Below, in pieces: positions 1-10,699 of a DNA stretch of 64,000 bases. The stretch's first letter is position 1, and each line of letters starts with the position of its first letter. The stretch lies in contig JAKSZP010000179.1 of assembly GCA_022478985.1 (NCBI GenBank), forward strand, positions 92,266 to 156,265, given 5' to 3'. Made by a program: the position numbers and the translations under genes. The stretch comes from Massospora cicadina. Its lineage: Eukaryota > Entomophthoromycota > Entomophthoromycetes > Entomophthorales > Entomophthoraceae. A model generated the notes under the pieces. The model searched no databases, had not been told where the DNA came from, and was given only the letters and a program-made list of their open reading frames with translations.

Positions 1-189
1 GATATCCTTAGGTTGGCAATATCAAAATCTCCACTTATCTCTGCAAGGAGGGAATAGGGTAGTGTTCCCTACCAGTATCAAAATATATTCATGAGGAAGA
101 AGCAACTAGTTTAGTGTTGAACTTTACTCTCAACGTGGCTTTTAAATCAACCATAGTAATAGTCTTCATACTATTCTTGCCCCAGTCTA

Positions 190-1500
190 TCAAAATCACT
201 CAAATAATCAACGCCAGGATCCACAAATCTGTGCAGTTGAAATCCAGGGCTAAAAAGCGAGCCAACAAAGCCCAAGATTTTAACACATGGTCAGCTATCA
301 TGGTGATATGTATTTCCCATATAAATAGGATCATAAATTATAAATGACCAGTAGAATCGCCAAGCATTCACATTCTGTAATGCTATAGTTGCACTAAGCT
401 CAAGATAAGGTCTTTCATAGTAGGCAATAGGATGGTCTAATAAGTTTTTGTCATAGTGAGATAATATATCTCTGATGGCTATATTTCTAGCATCAGTAAA
501 GAGGAGAAAGGGTTTATCAAAATTTGGATGTTAAGTACTGTAGAGTGGGAGGGAGAGACGCGTAGCAGGTTAAAGGCCTGCTGTTGCTCTTCTTTCTACT
601 TAAAGGGTATCCCTTTCTCCAGTAAATACACTAGAGGCTCAGAAGTGTCTGCAAAGTGGGAAATAAACTGGCGATAATATTTCACCATCTCTAAGAAAAC
701 TTGTACGTCTCATAGGGTATTATGAGGGACATTTTAGCAATTGACAAGAACTTGTCATCCATTAAAGATATTCCGGCTCTACTTACCTCATGGCCCAAAA
801 TATCCATCTCACTATGAAAGAAAGAGCATTTTAATGGTTTAAGTATTTTGAAGATTGCTTTTTCCACTGAAAGACTTGCTTGAGGCGATTAAGGTGCTTG
901 GTAAAGGTTCTCAAAAAATGGTAATATCATAGAGATTAACTAGCACACAAAGAATTTTAATTCTCTTAATAGTCCGTCCATGCCGCTTTGGAAGGAGGCA
1001 TGGGTGTTACATAACCCCTGCGGAATTTAAGTGGGCTTGAATAATCCTTCACTTTTATATAAGAGTACATTTTCCACGATCCTCTGGTGAAAAATAAACT
1101 TTCCATATCCGCTGGCAAGATCCATAGCCAAAAAATAGTGGGATCCCAACATTAAGCATAAGGAATTATCTATATGTGGCAGAGGATAGCTATCTTTTCT
1201 TGTGATAGAATTGATGCAGCAATATTACATGACAACACGGTGGCCGCCATCCTTCTTTCAAATTAATAGGAATGGAAAAGACCATGGGCTTTTAGAAGGC
1301 ACTAGTAAACCAGCTTTCAACAGTTGCTATAACTCTAAGGCCACTTGAGCTTCCTCCACTTTAGATTTTTTGGTATGGTCAGGATTTAAATGGAGGGTGA
1401 GCCTCAGTCTCAATTTTGTGAATTACCCAGGAGATTTTTCTGTAGCCATTAGTCTCAAGGAAATTATATCGCCATACTCCTCAAGGAGGTCTTCAAAATT
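190..1500 (-). pseudogene. Reverse transcriptase and RNase H remnant of element A
   Basis: Minus-strand frames give scattered RT pieces, including the pre-RT linker LLEEYGDIIS near 1460, then RNase H pieces. Near 200-300 the frame reads GFQLHRFVDPGVDYLSDFDRL, matching the typical gypsy RNase H end (F-x-I-x-H-R-x-G-V-D-x-L-x-x-D-x-L-S-R). No single frame stays open for more than about 100 codons. The catalytic YxDD box cannot be read. This is a decayed pol region with no coding potential. Confidence 0.65.
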
Positions 1501-1599
1501 CTGGCGCTCACTAGGGGTAAGATTATCTCCAATCCTGCTTTTGACCTGAGCTATGGTAAGTAGGGGATCAAATCCTAAATCCTGTAACGATCCAAAACA

Positions 1600-1922
1600 G
1601 CTCACATTGGTGATATTCTTAATGGGACATAGTTTACATAAGTGATAGGGGCATGCCAAGGGACTTGGAGGGTATGATTCGTTAAATTTCTTAATAAAAT
1701 AGAGATAAATTTCCCAAAAGAGGAATCCAAAATCCCTGGTCAAGTCAACGCTTCTTTAATTGAAGGGTTTTGGTGTTCACTTAGCTCCAAAATTTGATTA
1801 GGAGGAATGAGAATCTGGATCCCTGTATCCATAATAACTTGTGAGACAGAGGGTAATGTGATAGGATGTGATGCATATAGAATGATCTTATCTTTGGCAT
1901 CCACCGCCTCTGGGGGTAACAT
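1600..1922 (-). pseudogene. dUTPase-like domain of element A
   Basis: The residues VIMDTGIQILIPPNQILEL in the frame ending at 1740 resemble dUTPase motif 1 and the strand after it (v-D-T-G-i-x-l-x-i-P-x-g). A frame change near 1740 follows, and then a short stretch leads into the linker before reverse transcriptase (NFEDLLEEYGDIIS). The same motif at the same place between protease and RT is clearer in elements B and E. The family assignment is an inference from that comparison. A second protease domain was considered, but the I-P-x-x-x-x-L run and the downstream GILD motif in element E favour dUTPase. Confidence 0.55.
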
Positions 1923-2206
1923 ATTTTTCCCCTAGGACTTGATATTTAACTTTGCAAATGGAGGATGGGTATTTAAGGAGGCATGTCCATTTTTTGGAGA
2001 TCGTTTAATTTTGATGGGAGTTTAATTATTGATGATATCCAATACCCTAGTAGTTACAGGTATTTTTCCTTGTGGTTGATATTGCAGTTAATCTCCCACA
2101 TCAGTTGAACCTTAATAAGCAACTCATAAGTATCATTATCTAATGCAATGGTAGGGGAAGTAATTAGAAGTTTACCAAATCGAAGGGGTAAGGCAGAAAT
2201 AGGCTC

Positions 2207-2443
2207 CTATCGCCTAGTAGACTGATTATTGGCTGTCCCATATTCAGCTACGTGGATCAAGTCTAAAGGCATTTTTATCTTTTGGATAAGTTGTGAGGAA
2301 ATAACATTAACCGGGGATCTGGTGTCAATTATCACCAAGACTTTAATCTTATATATGACTACCTCTACTCGAACAATTAAAGATACAAACTGGGAATTAA
2401 CAGATAATAGACTGTCAATAGAGATTTGAAGTGAAGCAAGCAT
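2207..2443 (-). pseudogene. Retropepsin-like protease of element A
   Basis: This 78-residue open stretch contains VLVIIDTRSPVNVISSQLI. It matches the retropepsin signature hydrophobic-hydrophobic-D-T-G-S-P-V-N, but the glycine of the catalytic DTG is replaced by Arg. The same segment in element B reads ILDTGSLVNVVS, with an intact DTG. Gag lies on one side and a dUTPase-like segment on the other. The Gly-to-Arg change would be expected to inactivate the protease. Confidence 0.7.
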
Positions 2444-2449
2444 AGGATT

Positions 2450-3766
2450 CTACTGCGGCCAAGCTTGGGGCTGTTTAATGCATTTGAAAGTTTTATCTTC
2501 TAGTTCTTGGCTTTCCATAGAAGAGCTGACCTTCAAAATTTGTTTAAGCGACTGACCAACATAAAAATAAGAAATCTGAAGATTCTTAATCTCTTGAATC
2601 AAAATATGTACGTCAACTTCTCAGGCGCAGCTAACACAAAACATCCCTAAGTGCTGGGAATAGAGCTAGAGCTAAAACAAGGGCCTTGAGGCACCTGATT
2701 TCATTCAGCATAGGGAGCCTCTTGCCCTATACTGACTGATCTTTTGCCGACTTACATTGAAGGAAGCAATAAAAGTCTACAGTGTGGTTGATTCTCTTGC
2801 AATGGGTGCAGTATAATTCAGGTATATGCGACTTGAGGGGTGTAACCTCTAGCACTTGGGGTCAAGGTTTGTTATTATTATTAAAATGAGTGGACCCAGT
2901 AGGTTTGAGTAGGTCAGCTGGAATCTCCAAAATAGATTCTTCAACATGGATAGAGATGTTCAATTAGACTTCACCGCTTTAAGATAAAGTAGAATGTTGG
3001 ACATATGTTTAAATGCTAAAAACGAAGCAGGGATAGCATCATCTAAAGTAAGACTTTTTCTGTGACCAACGTTTGAGTTTCAAGGTAAAAACGGTGAGCA
3101 AACTCAGTGGCAGTTTCTCCCTGATTAAGACTTATACCCACAAAAGTTTGCTTTTGGTTATAAAGTTAGGTCACTTCCAAATTCCCAAAGCAAGGCAGAC
3201 TTGGTGTCATACCAAGTTGGCAATGCATTAGATGAGGCACCATATTGTCTGAGCTATGCGACAAAGACAGTTAGTTAGGTGTTTGAAACGTTGGGTTTCA
3301 GTGGCTTGTTCCAAAGCATTTTCATAACAAAATAAGAAAGACAAGATGCTTCCTTTGCCTGAGACGTACTTCTTTTTGAACGAGGGTTTGAATGTCACTG
3401 AGGGGGTAACAGCTTAACAATGTAAACTGACATCAAGGGGACATTTTCACCTAAAGAGAGACTAATATTGCTGGACGTTTTTTAAGATTAAAGGACGTCC
3501 ATTTTATTTTTCAAGGTGTTGATATCATCATTTATTAAGTCTACCCAATCATTGGCGGAATTATGGGCTAATTTGGTGGCAACAAGAGAGGTTAACAGCC
3601 GAATTTTAGTTTTAAGCTTAGTAGTTTCATCTTAAAGTTTGAGTTAGTGTTTCTCAAGGCAAAAATTTGTTGCTCCATCCTGTGCATCATAGCAGGTAAA
3701 TTTTCCATGAGTTTAAGCCGTTCCTGATCTAAAAGGAGATCTGACGCCGAATTTCTATTGTTCATT
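2450..3766 (-). pseudogene. Gag of element A, broken
   Basis: The minus-strand frame opens at 3766 with MNNRNSASDLL and continues as a charged, coiled-coil-like N-terminus (repeated M/L/K/E residues, motif MMHRMEQQI). Further on, near 3060-3170, it has the segment ETATEFAHRFYLETQ. Equivalent segments occur in Gag of element E (DFAKRFYHEAQ) and element B (SFVERFYSKA), so this is the conserved capsid-like C-terminal part. Several stops and frame changes separate the pieces. No intact CCHC knuckle was found. The start is chosen because the first in-frame ATG follows the primer-binding-like site at the expected short distance. Confidence 0.6.
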
Positions 3767-3826
3767 ATTATTTATTTTATATTTTCACTGGAAACTTGGG
3801 GTTTACCTTGCAGAGAACACCAGTTT

Positions 3827-4560
3827 TGTTAGGATCAAAGTGTTTGGACCTCTTGCCCCTTTTTAATTTACAGGTCAGGTGACCCAAAGCTTCTGGGTGT
3901 TGGAAAGTATCTTTATGATTTTTTGGTCAAAAAGTCTTTAAACTAAATACTATGTCAGGAGTGGCAAGTCCTAAATATAAAATGTTCCCTAAGTCAATAG
4001 AGGTAGGTTAATTTACTTAAATTGGCAAAGAAGAGTGTAATCTATAAGTGCTTAGAATTGAAATTATAATGGATATCAAAGAAGTTATTCAGTTTATTTC
4101 CAAGTGGTCCAAGCTAGAATCTATAATTGTTACAAATTGGGGATGCTGTAGCAAGAATAGTAACTTGGTAAAATATGATTTGCTTGCCACATAGCTTGGG
4201 TTTAAACCCTGATATTAGGGGGTTTTAGGCGAGTGATATGTGTCAGCATTAATTGGGGATTGTCCCCAATGTCAAGATGGCTACAAATTCGTTGGGGATT
4301 ATTCCTAATAATGGTTATAACTATTTTGATAGCTTGGATTTGCTACCATCATCTACCTCGTACAACTTTCAATTTGGGTAGGAATCTCAAAATGTGGTGT
4401 AAAGCTTCCTAGGATTTCCTAAGTCTGCAAAAAATTTTATGATTTTTTCCATTTTACCCTCTGCAGCTTCTGAGTTTATGATGGATTTGGACTGTAAAAT
4501 AGGTGGGGGAAGGCACATGGCAAGTAAGGAGGGCAGCAACTACCCATTTCTCATCCAGGT
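3827..4560 (-). repeat. Probable 5' LTR of element A (outer end uncertain)
   Basis: The sequence from 3827 upwards is non-coding and lies directly outside the primer-binding-like site and Gag start of element A, so it should be that element's 5' LTR. The inner end reads TGTTAGG on the plus strand (CCTAACA on the minus). The partner LTR is outside the window, so the outer boundary cannot be fixed. Element B begins at 4566 and may have inserted into this LTR. Confidence 0.4.
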
Positions 4561-4565
4561 ATGCC

Positions 4566-5200
4566 TATTTGGACAATTACAAGTCTGATTATGTAGTAAG
4601 AGTGTAATGGTTGGATATAAGGATAAAAATAAGGGCAATTCAGCCAAAAGCCCTGGCTAATTCTTGATGGAATCCTTAGAATTGGGGCAATAAACTATTA
4701 ATAATAATTGGCCAAATATCATGAGTTTGGGCGGTTTGATTTCCCCAAATCGTCAGCTGAATCTGGGGAGCCTATCAGAGGCTCCATCCCAGGCCACTTC
4801 TAATTTAGTACAGCTTATACCGTGGAGACTGGCTCCTTTTATAGGGTCAGAGGGGGTCCAGCATGGTGAGAAAAATCCCATCTACTGATTGGTACAATAT
4901 TAAAACCTTACCACACGGAATTATCCTACTTGCCATCCATCAGCTATCCCATCAAAATGAATTGAGTTTCTGAGCTCTGTCTGGTTGAATTTTAATGTTC
5001 ACTAATTTGGATGTGCCTAGCTTATAATGAATTACTTATTTGACTCACTTTAAGCCTCAAAGTAATTTAGATACTAAGCATCTCAATATTGAGAGGACTC
5101 ATTTTTTGTTTCCCCTCACCACCTATATTAAGAACATTAAAACCAACTTTGCAGTTTATTAAAATTTTTATTTTCTAATATAGGTGGTATTTAAAAAACC
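4566..5200 (+). repeat. 5' LTR of element B, first part
   Basis: This segment aligns with 12341-12965. Shared landmarks include the start around GACAATTA, TTATGTAGTAAGAGTG, CTTATACCGTGGAGACTGG and CTAAGCATCTCAATATTGAG. It stops abruptly at 5200, where the short LTR element begins, and resumes after 7092. Confidence 0.9.
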
Positions 5201-5775
5201 TGTAACAAATGAATTTATCTTAATTATTACTTTTTCACTTAGATTTGGATTTTCTGAATCTGAGTCAAATTGCTTTAAAAATTCTTTTGGTTCAGTCATT
5301 TTTGGCGCTGGGTTATGATTTGCCCAAGTTGTAGATTAGGCTTGTGAAAGCCTAATCAATGACTCAGGTGAGGCCCTTGCAGGGCGGCCTTTATAAGGCA
5401 CGCCTGCCAATTCTGAAGTTCACTTCATTTTTATAACCATAGCATTCCCTTCCTGGGGAGCATTGTCAGTTGCTCCCCAGAAAACTATTGTTGGCAGGGC
5501 CTTTTTATGTCCAAAATTTAAAAATAAAGGTTGTTTCAGGGTTAGCATACCTCGCTTACCTGTTGGTCTTTTTCCCAATTGAGGAGCTTTTTGAGTGTGT
5601 TGGATTGGACCAACCCCCCAGAGGACTTTGCATAACCATCCAGTAGTAGTCAATGTTTGGCGCTGTCAGCCCCCAAACCTCTCCCTAATCAGTTAGGCTG
5701 CTTAGGTTGCTTGTTGGTGCACCGAATGATTATTTTATATATGGCAGTCAGAATTGGGGTTTTCCATCCATTACA
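5201..5775 (+). repeat. 5' LTR of TRIM1
   Basis: This 575-bp repeat pairs with 6518-7091. Shared landmarks include TTTTCTGAATCTGAGTCAAA, TTGTAGATTAGGCTTGTG, GCCTGCCAATTCTGAAGTTC and GGTTGCTTG. Ends are TGTAA and TTACA. The sequence just inside, TTATTTT, is not a TGG-type primer binding site. Confidence 0.9.
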
Positions 5776-6517
5776 TTATTTTGAAGTCAAATATGCATTG
5801 CACGCCACCAATTCCCAGTTTGGCTGACCTCAGTGGTCACTTGGCCCCAGTTGTTGAGGAACCAACACTGATGGGAGTCAGTGACTGATGGCCAACCCTG
5901 GACCTGAAGTGACTGTCAGTTAAAAATCTTGGTGGAGCCTCCCACTCACCAGGGATTCGGTGGCACTGAGGATATCTGTCCCAGCAGGGCTCCCTCATCA
6001 ACAGATGTCCCACCTGGAAAGGGGTTGGACGTCCAGCTGTGCTGTACTGTGCACCCCTCTCACACTTCTGTTGGAGAAAGTGCCTTTCTGGTTGAGATAG
6101 GAAGACCATTGCCAACAGGAGCCTGGGAGGGGGTGTTCACCACACCCAAGTGCTTGGTGTGCATCCTCAGGCCAGGGGCTGCCCAGTCGCACTGTACTGT
6201 GCATCACCCACCCCTCTCATGATTTTGAAGGATAAAGCGCCTTTCTGGTTGGGATGGGAAGACCATCGCCAATAGGAGCCTGGGAGGGGGTGCACAACAC
6301 AGCCACATGCTGGGCGTGCGTCCTCAGGCCAGGTGGGCTGATTCTGGCATCCCAGTCCTAATTCTCCCCTGCCATTTTTTTTTCCCTCAAGGGGCCCAGA
6401 TTTTATCTGGCTAATTTTCCTGGGGCTTGAGGAACTCGCCCCAGGGCGCCCATATCATGGCAGCCTTCACCTATGGAGCCCCTCTTTGGGGAGGGGCCCT
6501 TCTCTAGCAGGGGGTAA
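5776..6517 (+). other. Internal domain of TRIM1, non-coding
   Basis: The 742-bp interior is GC-richer than its surroundings. Open frames on both strands here (for example 5837-6222) show no known domain. It contains an imperfect tandem duplication with a period near 150 bp: units about 6042-6176 and 6192-6333 share CTGTACTGTGCA, GCCTTTCTGGTTG, GCCTGGGAGGGGGTG and CCTCAGGCCAGG. I see no function for it beyond possible packaging sequence. Confidence 0.75.
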
Positions 6518-7091
6518 TGTAATGATTGAGTTCATCTCAATTGTTACATTTTAATTTGGATTTTAATTTTCTGAATCTGAGTCAAATCGCTTTAAAAATG
6601 CTTTTGATCCCTCCATTTTGGTCGCTGGGTTGTGCTTTGCCTTGTTGTAGATTAGGCTTGTGCAAGCCTAATTAATGACTCATGTGAGGCCCCCGAGAGG
6701 TGGCCTTTTATAAGGCGTGCCTGCCAATTCTGAAGTTCACTTCAGAATTCTAACCATGACATTCCCTTCCTGGGGATCATTGTCAGTTGCTCCCCAAACA
6801 AGCTATTGTTGGCAGGGCCTTAATGTCCATAATAAAATAAAGGTTGTTTTGGGATTAGCATACCTTACTTACCTGTTGGTTTTTTTTCCCAGTTGAGGAG
6901 CTTTTTAAGTGGGTTGGGTTAGACCAACCCCCAGAGGACTTTTCATAACCATTCAGTAGTAGGCAATGTTTGATGCTGTTGGTTCCTCAAACCTCTCCCT
7001 ACTCGGTTAGGCTGCTTTGGTTGCTTGTCAGTGCACCGAAGGATTATTTCAATATACAGCAGTTGGAACTGGGGATTTTACATCCTTTACA
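6518..7091 (+). repeat. 3' LTR of TRIM1
   Basis: This partner of 5201-5775 starts TGTAATGATTGAG directly after the polypurine tract and ends TTACA. It retains an inverted motif near its start (GATTGAG and CTCAATTGTTACA). Confidence 0.9.
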
Positions 7092-7206
7092 TAAACCCCT
7101 GGATCAATTATAACAGCAGTAGAAAGTACTATTTCCCCTGCAGTAATATTGTTTAATTTTAGGTAAAAAAGAACCAGTTAGCACCAAAATAACCTTAAAT
7201 TACAAG
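7092..7206 (+). repeat. 5' LTR of element B, second part
   Basis: After the inserted short LTR element, this segment continues the LTR. It matches 12966-13084 through landmarks such as GATCAATTAT, GCAGTAATATTGTT and AAAATAACCT. The repeat AAACC at 7093-7097 duplicates 5196-5200 and marks the insertion target. Confidence 0.85.
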
Positions 7207-7225
7207 TAGTGCTCACTACAGGGGC
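7207..7225 (+). other. Primer binding site of element B
   Basis: TAGTGCTCACTACAGGGGC directly follows the 5' LTR. It equals the group consensus TGGTGCTCACTACAGGGGC with one change (TGG to TAG). Elements C, D and E have close versions at the same position after their 5' LTRs. I could not name the primer tRNA. Confidence 0.7.
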
Positions 7226-7599
7226 CCTGTACACCACAATAAAACCTAAAATGAAGCTTGGTGGGGAAACTACCCCTCACAACCTCTCCGCTTCATCTAA
7301 GTCTAGGACATCTGCATTAGAACTACAGCTCGCTAGTACATTGTTCCGACTTAAAAAGCTCAAGCTGCACCCCTCTCAAGGCCGTTATAAAGCCTAACCC
7401 ATCATTTACAAACCCCCTTTCAGGGACAATTTTACCCCAGGTGAGTGCAATATTGCAACCTTTCTCTTTGTGTACTAATCTGTGATGAAAGAAGCAACTG
7501 ACCATCACAAACTCAAAATTATCCTTACCTGCTTGAGTCATAAGGCTTAGGAGATAATTGTTCTTACTATGGCCACATTTAGCACCTGAGTAAGGTGAA

Positions 7600-8640
7600 A
7601 CAAGCTAATCATTGACGAATTTGGCTCCCTACAGGGTTTACAAAGGCAAAAACAGGCCTTTATGTGCCTTAGCCTGCAAGAATGGGGATCAATCAACTCT
7701 TTTGTTGAGCGCTTTTATAGTAAAGCTAACCTCTGTTGCTTGCCAATATGCTACCTCTATATGATGCCATTGCTGCTATCATGAATGTCTTGGCGTCTCA
7801 TCCCCATTTAGAAATGCATATCTCTGCAGTCAAGAGCACATTCCAAACAGTATGGGATATTAAAGAGGCTCTTCTAGCAGTGACTGATTTTCATTTACTT
7901 GAACTTATGCAAAGAGCTACGATGAGAGAATAAACTCTGGCCCCTACAGCCACTTCAATAATTATCTCCTCTGGAACCCTGATTCAGAAGAGCTACAGCA
8001 ACTAGATGCTTCTTCATGTGAGGAATCCCAAAAATACTGGCTGTTAAGGGGCAGCGCTCCCCTCCAGCATCTGTTTTATAACTCATCTGGTGAAAGCATT
8101 TGTCCCTTTGCCTTTCAAGCTTTTTCTCCAGAACAGCCTTCCCAAGTGGTTCCAAAGCTTTCTCCTTATCCTAAACCCTTTATCAGGTGCCCATCTCCTC
8201 CACTAACAATGGGTTAAGTGACTAAGTCACTAAAGCTAAACTGCTAGTTTTACAAAAGCACACAGGCACTAATTGACCCAAAGCTGGCGTAGTTAAAGTT
8301 TCCACCCTTACAAAGCTATCTCCATTGACCTCTCATTCAGCTAACTATAGTCTGAATCCTGTCTCCATGAGGCATCACAAACCCTCTACTTTAAAGGTTG
8401 AAAATTGAGCCGTGACAATTTTAACGCCTCCCCAAGGGTTAGCAATGTGGTGGAGCAACCTCAGGACCTATCATTCCCTAAGGGAAGCCCTGAACCTACC
8501 TCACCCCCTATGGGCTCCCAAATATGCATTGATAACCCCTCTGATGACTAATCTGAAGGGGGTGGCGAAAATATGGGTCATTATGTTTTAGGAGCCCCAG
8601 GTGAAGTGAAGGTACCCAACTGATTGAACCTATAAAGAGT
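7600..8640 (+). pseudogene. Gag of element B, broken
   Basis: Plus-strand fragments recall the Gag of element E. The stretch near 7610-7730 gives LIIDEFGSLQ, QRQKQAFM and SFVERFYSKA; E has LIKEFGSD, QKQDFM and DFAKRFYHEA. The open frame 7736-7933 contains DAIAAIMNVL and DIKEALL, which parallel DAILAVMIVF and NIKEALM in E. The pieces lie in different frames with several stops. The N-terminal part, between 7226 and 7600, is not recognisable. No zinc knuckle or collagen-like repeat is visible in this copy. Confidence 0.6.
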
Positions 8641-8693
8641 GGATTGGGCTAAGATCCCCCATCAAACTTATTTATGGAAAGTGATGAGGGGTC

Positions 8694-9182
8694 TTGAAGT
8701 TATTGACACTGCTATTGATGCTGACCAGCTCATTGCCACATTTATCCGATCTTCCCAGTGTGTTCATGCCCTGCAGACAATCCAGGAAAAATACCCTTAA
8801 AACTGCCAAAAGACGTGCCTCTACTCTCCATTTGAAGGAGGTCCTTGCTCTATCCCCCAACTTGAGCAAAATTTTAACTAAATTGGAGATCGTCATTAAT
8901 GGAGTATGGGTTAGGGCTATCCTTGACACTGGGTCCCTGGTGAACGTGGTTTCAACAAAACTCATCAAAAAGATTAATCTGACCCCTGACCTTGATACTA
9001 CACCCATGAGTTTGGAACTGCTGGTCCAGCCAAGACCCAAGCTATCAGAGCCTACTCTTCTCTTCCCAAACGTTTTGGGAAGCCCATTTTGTTATCCCCA
9101 GCGGTGGCCTAGGCCAACAGTACCTATGATCTACTCTTTGGTACACAGTTTATGCTCAAATATAAAGGTGTTATTAACTTGA
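8694..9182 (+). pseudogene. Retropepsin-like protease of element B
   Basis: The 162-residue open frame contains VWVRAILDTGSLVNVVSTKL near residues 70-90, with an intact catalytic DTG and the usual following S and VNVVS. The flanking order is Gag before it and the dUTPase-like domain after it. It is the best-preserved protease of the four related elements. The frame runs on past the domain into low-complexity sequence and ends at a stop, so the polyprotein is interrupted. Confidence 0.75.
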
Positions 9183-9327
9183 AGCAGGGCTATCTTTTCT
9201 TGCTTAGCTATGAGGTTACTCTGATTCTGACTAATGATGAGCTGAATAAAAAGATTATGCTTGCACAATTGAGTTTCCCTCTTCAGCATTATCCTTATAT
9301 TATAACACAGCAGGACAGCATACAAAA

Positions 9328-9640
9328 ATGTTGTCTCAATCAGTGTACGCCCTAGAGGGTATCCCTTTCTATACCTCTGAAGAGGTAGTAATCAAAACAG
9401 GTGAAAAACGGGTAGTTGACACTAAGATTACCTTACAAATCCCCCTCAACTTCTTATTGCACTTAATCAGCATTGATGGAATTAGCCCTCTAGAGCCTCA
9501 AGTAATTCCAGGCGTGCTAGAACATGCTTATTAACGACCTATTAATCTCCTTCTGGGTAATCTCACCACAAAGGACATGGTCTTCAAGAAACATCAGGAG
9601 ATCGGAAGAGGCCTTCTGGTCACTATTGAGGACATTAAGC
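9328..9640 (+). pseudogene. dUTPase-like domain of element B
   Basis: The frame reads TGEKRVVDTKITLQIPLNFL, then PGVLEHAY, one stop near 9532, then PINLLLGNLTTKDMVFKKHQ and IGRGLL. This follows the dUTPase pattern: motif 1 (V-D-T-G-I-x-x-x-I-P), motif 3 (G-V-I-D-x-x-Y-x-G followed by a hydrophobic strand and N) and the region of motif 4 (F-x-x-x-x-x-I-G/A-Q-L). The glycine of motif 1 is Lys here and the motif 3 aspartate is Glu, so activity is unlikely. It sits between protease and RT. dUTPases are known in some retroviruses and in Ty3/gypsy elements of basidiomycetes; the assignment here rests on motif reading only. Confidence 0.65.
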
Positions 9641-9699
9641 AAGTCCACTGTATTGGGTCTATGGCTGATATAGGCTTACCCACTGGACAATCCTTATGT

Positions 9700-10640
9700 T
9701 CCTCGCCTACCATTCATATCTTTGAGGAACTAACCCCAGTGGATCTTGACAAGGCTCACTCCTTACTTGAGGCCTATAGCGACATCTTCTCTACCTCTGA
9801 AACCAATTATGAGCACATGAATGGTTGGACTCACACTATTGATGCCAGGGTTGCTTGTCCCATCTGATCCAAACCCTACCACAAATCAAATGTCGAGGAG
9901 CTACAGATGTGGACGGATCTCAAACAGTTGCTGGACGCTGGGTTGCTGGTGCCATCCCAAAGCCCTTGATCGTCCACTCTTCTACTTATAAAGAAGAAAA
10001 ACGGAGATCATTGGGTAGTTATGGACTACCATAAGCTGAACAACCTCACCAAGAAGGACAGATACCCCATCCATTGTATTGATGATGCTTTAGCCAAAAT
10101 CTCTGGGTCCAAGTTCTCTTCTGCCATGGACTTAGTTAGTGGGTATTGGGAGATGGACCTTTCTCCACAGGATCTGAGAAGTGCGCCCTTATCTGTAGTG
10201 AGGGCCTATTTTGACCCACTCAGTTACCACAGGGGTTATGCAATGCGCCTGCCACTTTTCAGATTGTGATGGATCATATTCTTTACAATCTTAAGCTGAT
10301 CTGTGTGATTATCACCTTGATGACATTACAGTTTTTTAAAGACCTCAACGAGCAACTCACGCACCTAAAAAAATTTTTTAATGGTTGCAGGCATCCAACA
10401 TCAAGCAAAAGCCCTCCAAATGTATTTTTTTCAAAAGAAGTTGAATTTCCTTAGTCACGATATCTCTAAAGATGGGATTCGACCCCTTCAAGTCAAGGTG
10501 AAAGCAATATCTAAAATGCCTCACCCAAAACCCTTCATAACATACAGGTATTTTTGGGCATGATGGGGCACTATCATCAAGTTATATCCAAATTTGCCAA
10601 GCTCAATGAGCCCCTTGTAAGCCACTTGGCTAAAATACCC
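9700..10640 (+). pseudogene. Reverse transcriptase of element B, broken
   Basis: The pre-RT linker LLEAYSDIFS near 9760 leads to RT pieces: VVMDYHKLNNLTKKDRYP and AMDLVSGYWEMDLSPQDL (about 10018-10175), then after frame changes FLSHDISKDGIRP (near 10446). These are standard gypsy RT blocks. The YxDD box is not preserved; the matching segment reads CVIITLMT. Stops and frameshifts occur about every 100-250 bases. Confidence 0.8.
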
Positions 10641-10699
10641 CTTTCCATTGTAATGCTGAACAAAAAACCACATTTGAGACCATGAAGAAGTTTCTGCAA

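Larger units (their letters stand above)
1..3826 (-). mobile_element. Degenerate Ty3/gypsy retrotransposon A (internal region)
   Basis: Read on the minus strand, this stretch gives, from high to low coordinate, a Gag start, a retropepsin-like segment, a dUTPase-like segment, reverse transcriptase and the tail of RNase H. The order is that of Ty3/gypsy pol. Every domain is broken by stops and frameshifts, so it is a fossil. The integrase and the other LTR lie before base 1. Just beyond the Gag start, the minus strand has TGGTGTTCTCTGCAAGG around 3803-3823, which resembles the primer binding site of elements B, D and E. The LTR edge is placed at 3827 (TGTTAGG on the plus strand). Confidence 0.8.
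5201..7091 (+). mobile_element. TRIM1: short non-coding LTR retrotransposon inside the LTR of B
   Basis: Two direct repeats of about 575 bp (5201-5775 and 6518-7091), each beginning TGTAA and ending TTACA, enclose only about 742 bp without a credible coding region. The target duplication is AAACC at 5196-5200 and 7093-7097, with one extra T at 7092. A purine-rich tract, GCAGGGGGTAA, ends at 6517 directly before the second LTR, giving a plus orientation. The structure fits a terminal-repeat retrotransposon in miniature, which would need enzymes from another element. A reversed solo LTR of the same family lies at 38746-39325. Confidence 0.88.

Noticed and set aside
5837..6222. Overlapping open frames on both strands
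   Set aside because: They lie in the GC-richer, tandemly duplicated interior of TRIM1, overlap each other and match no family.
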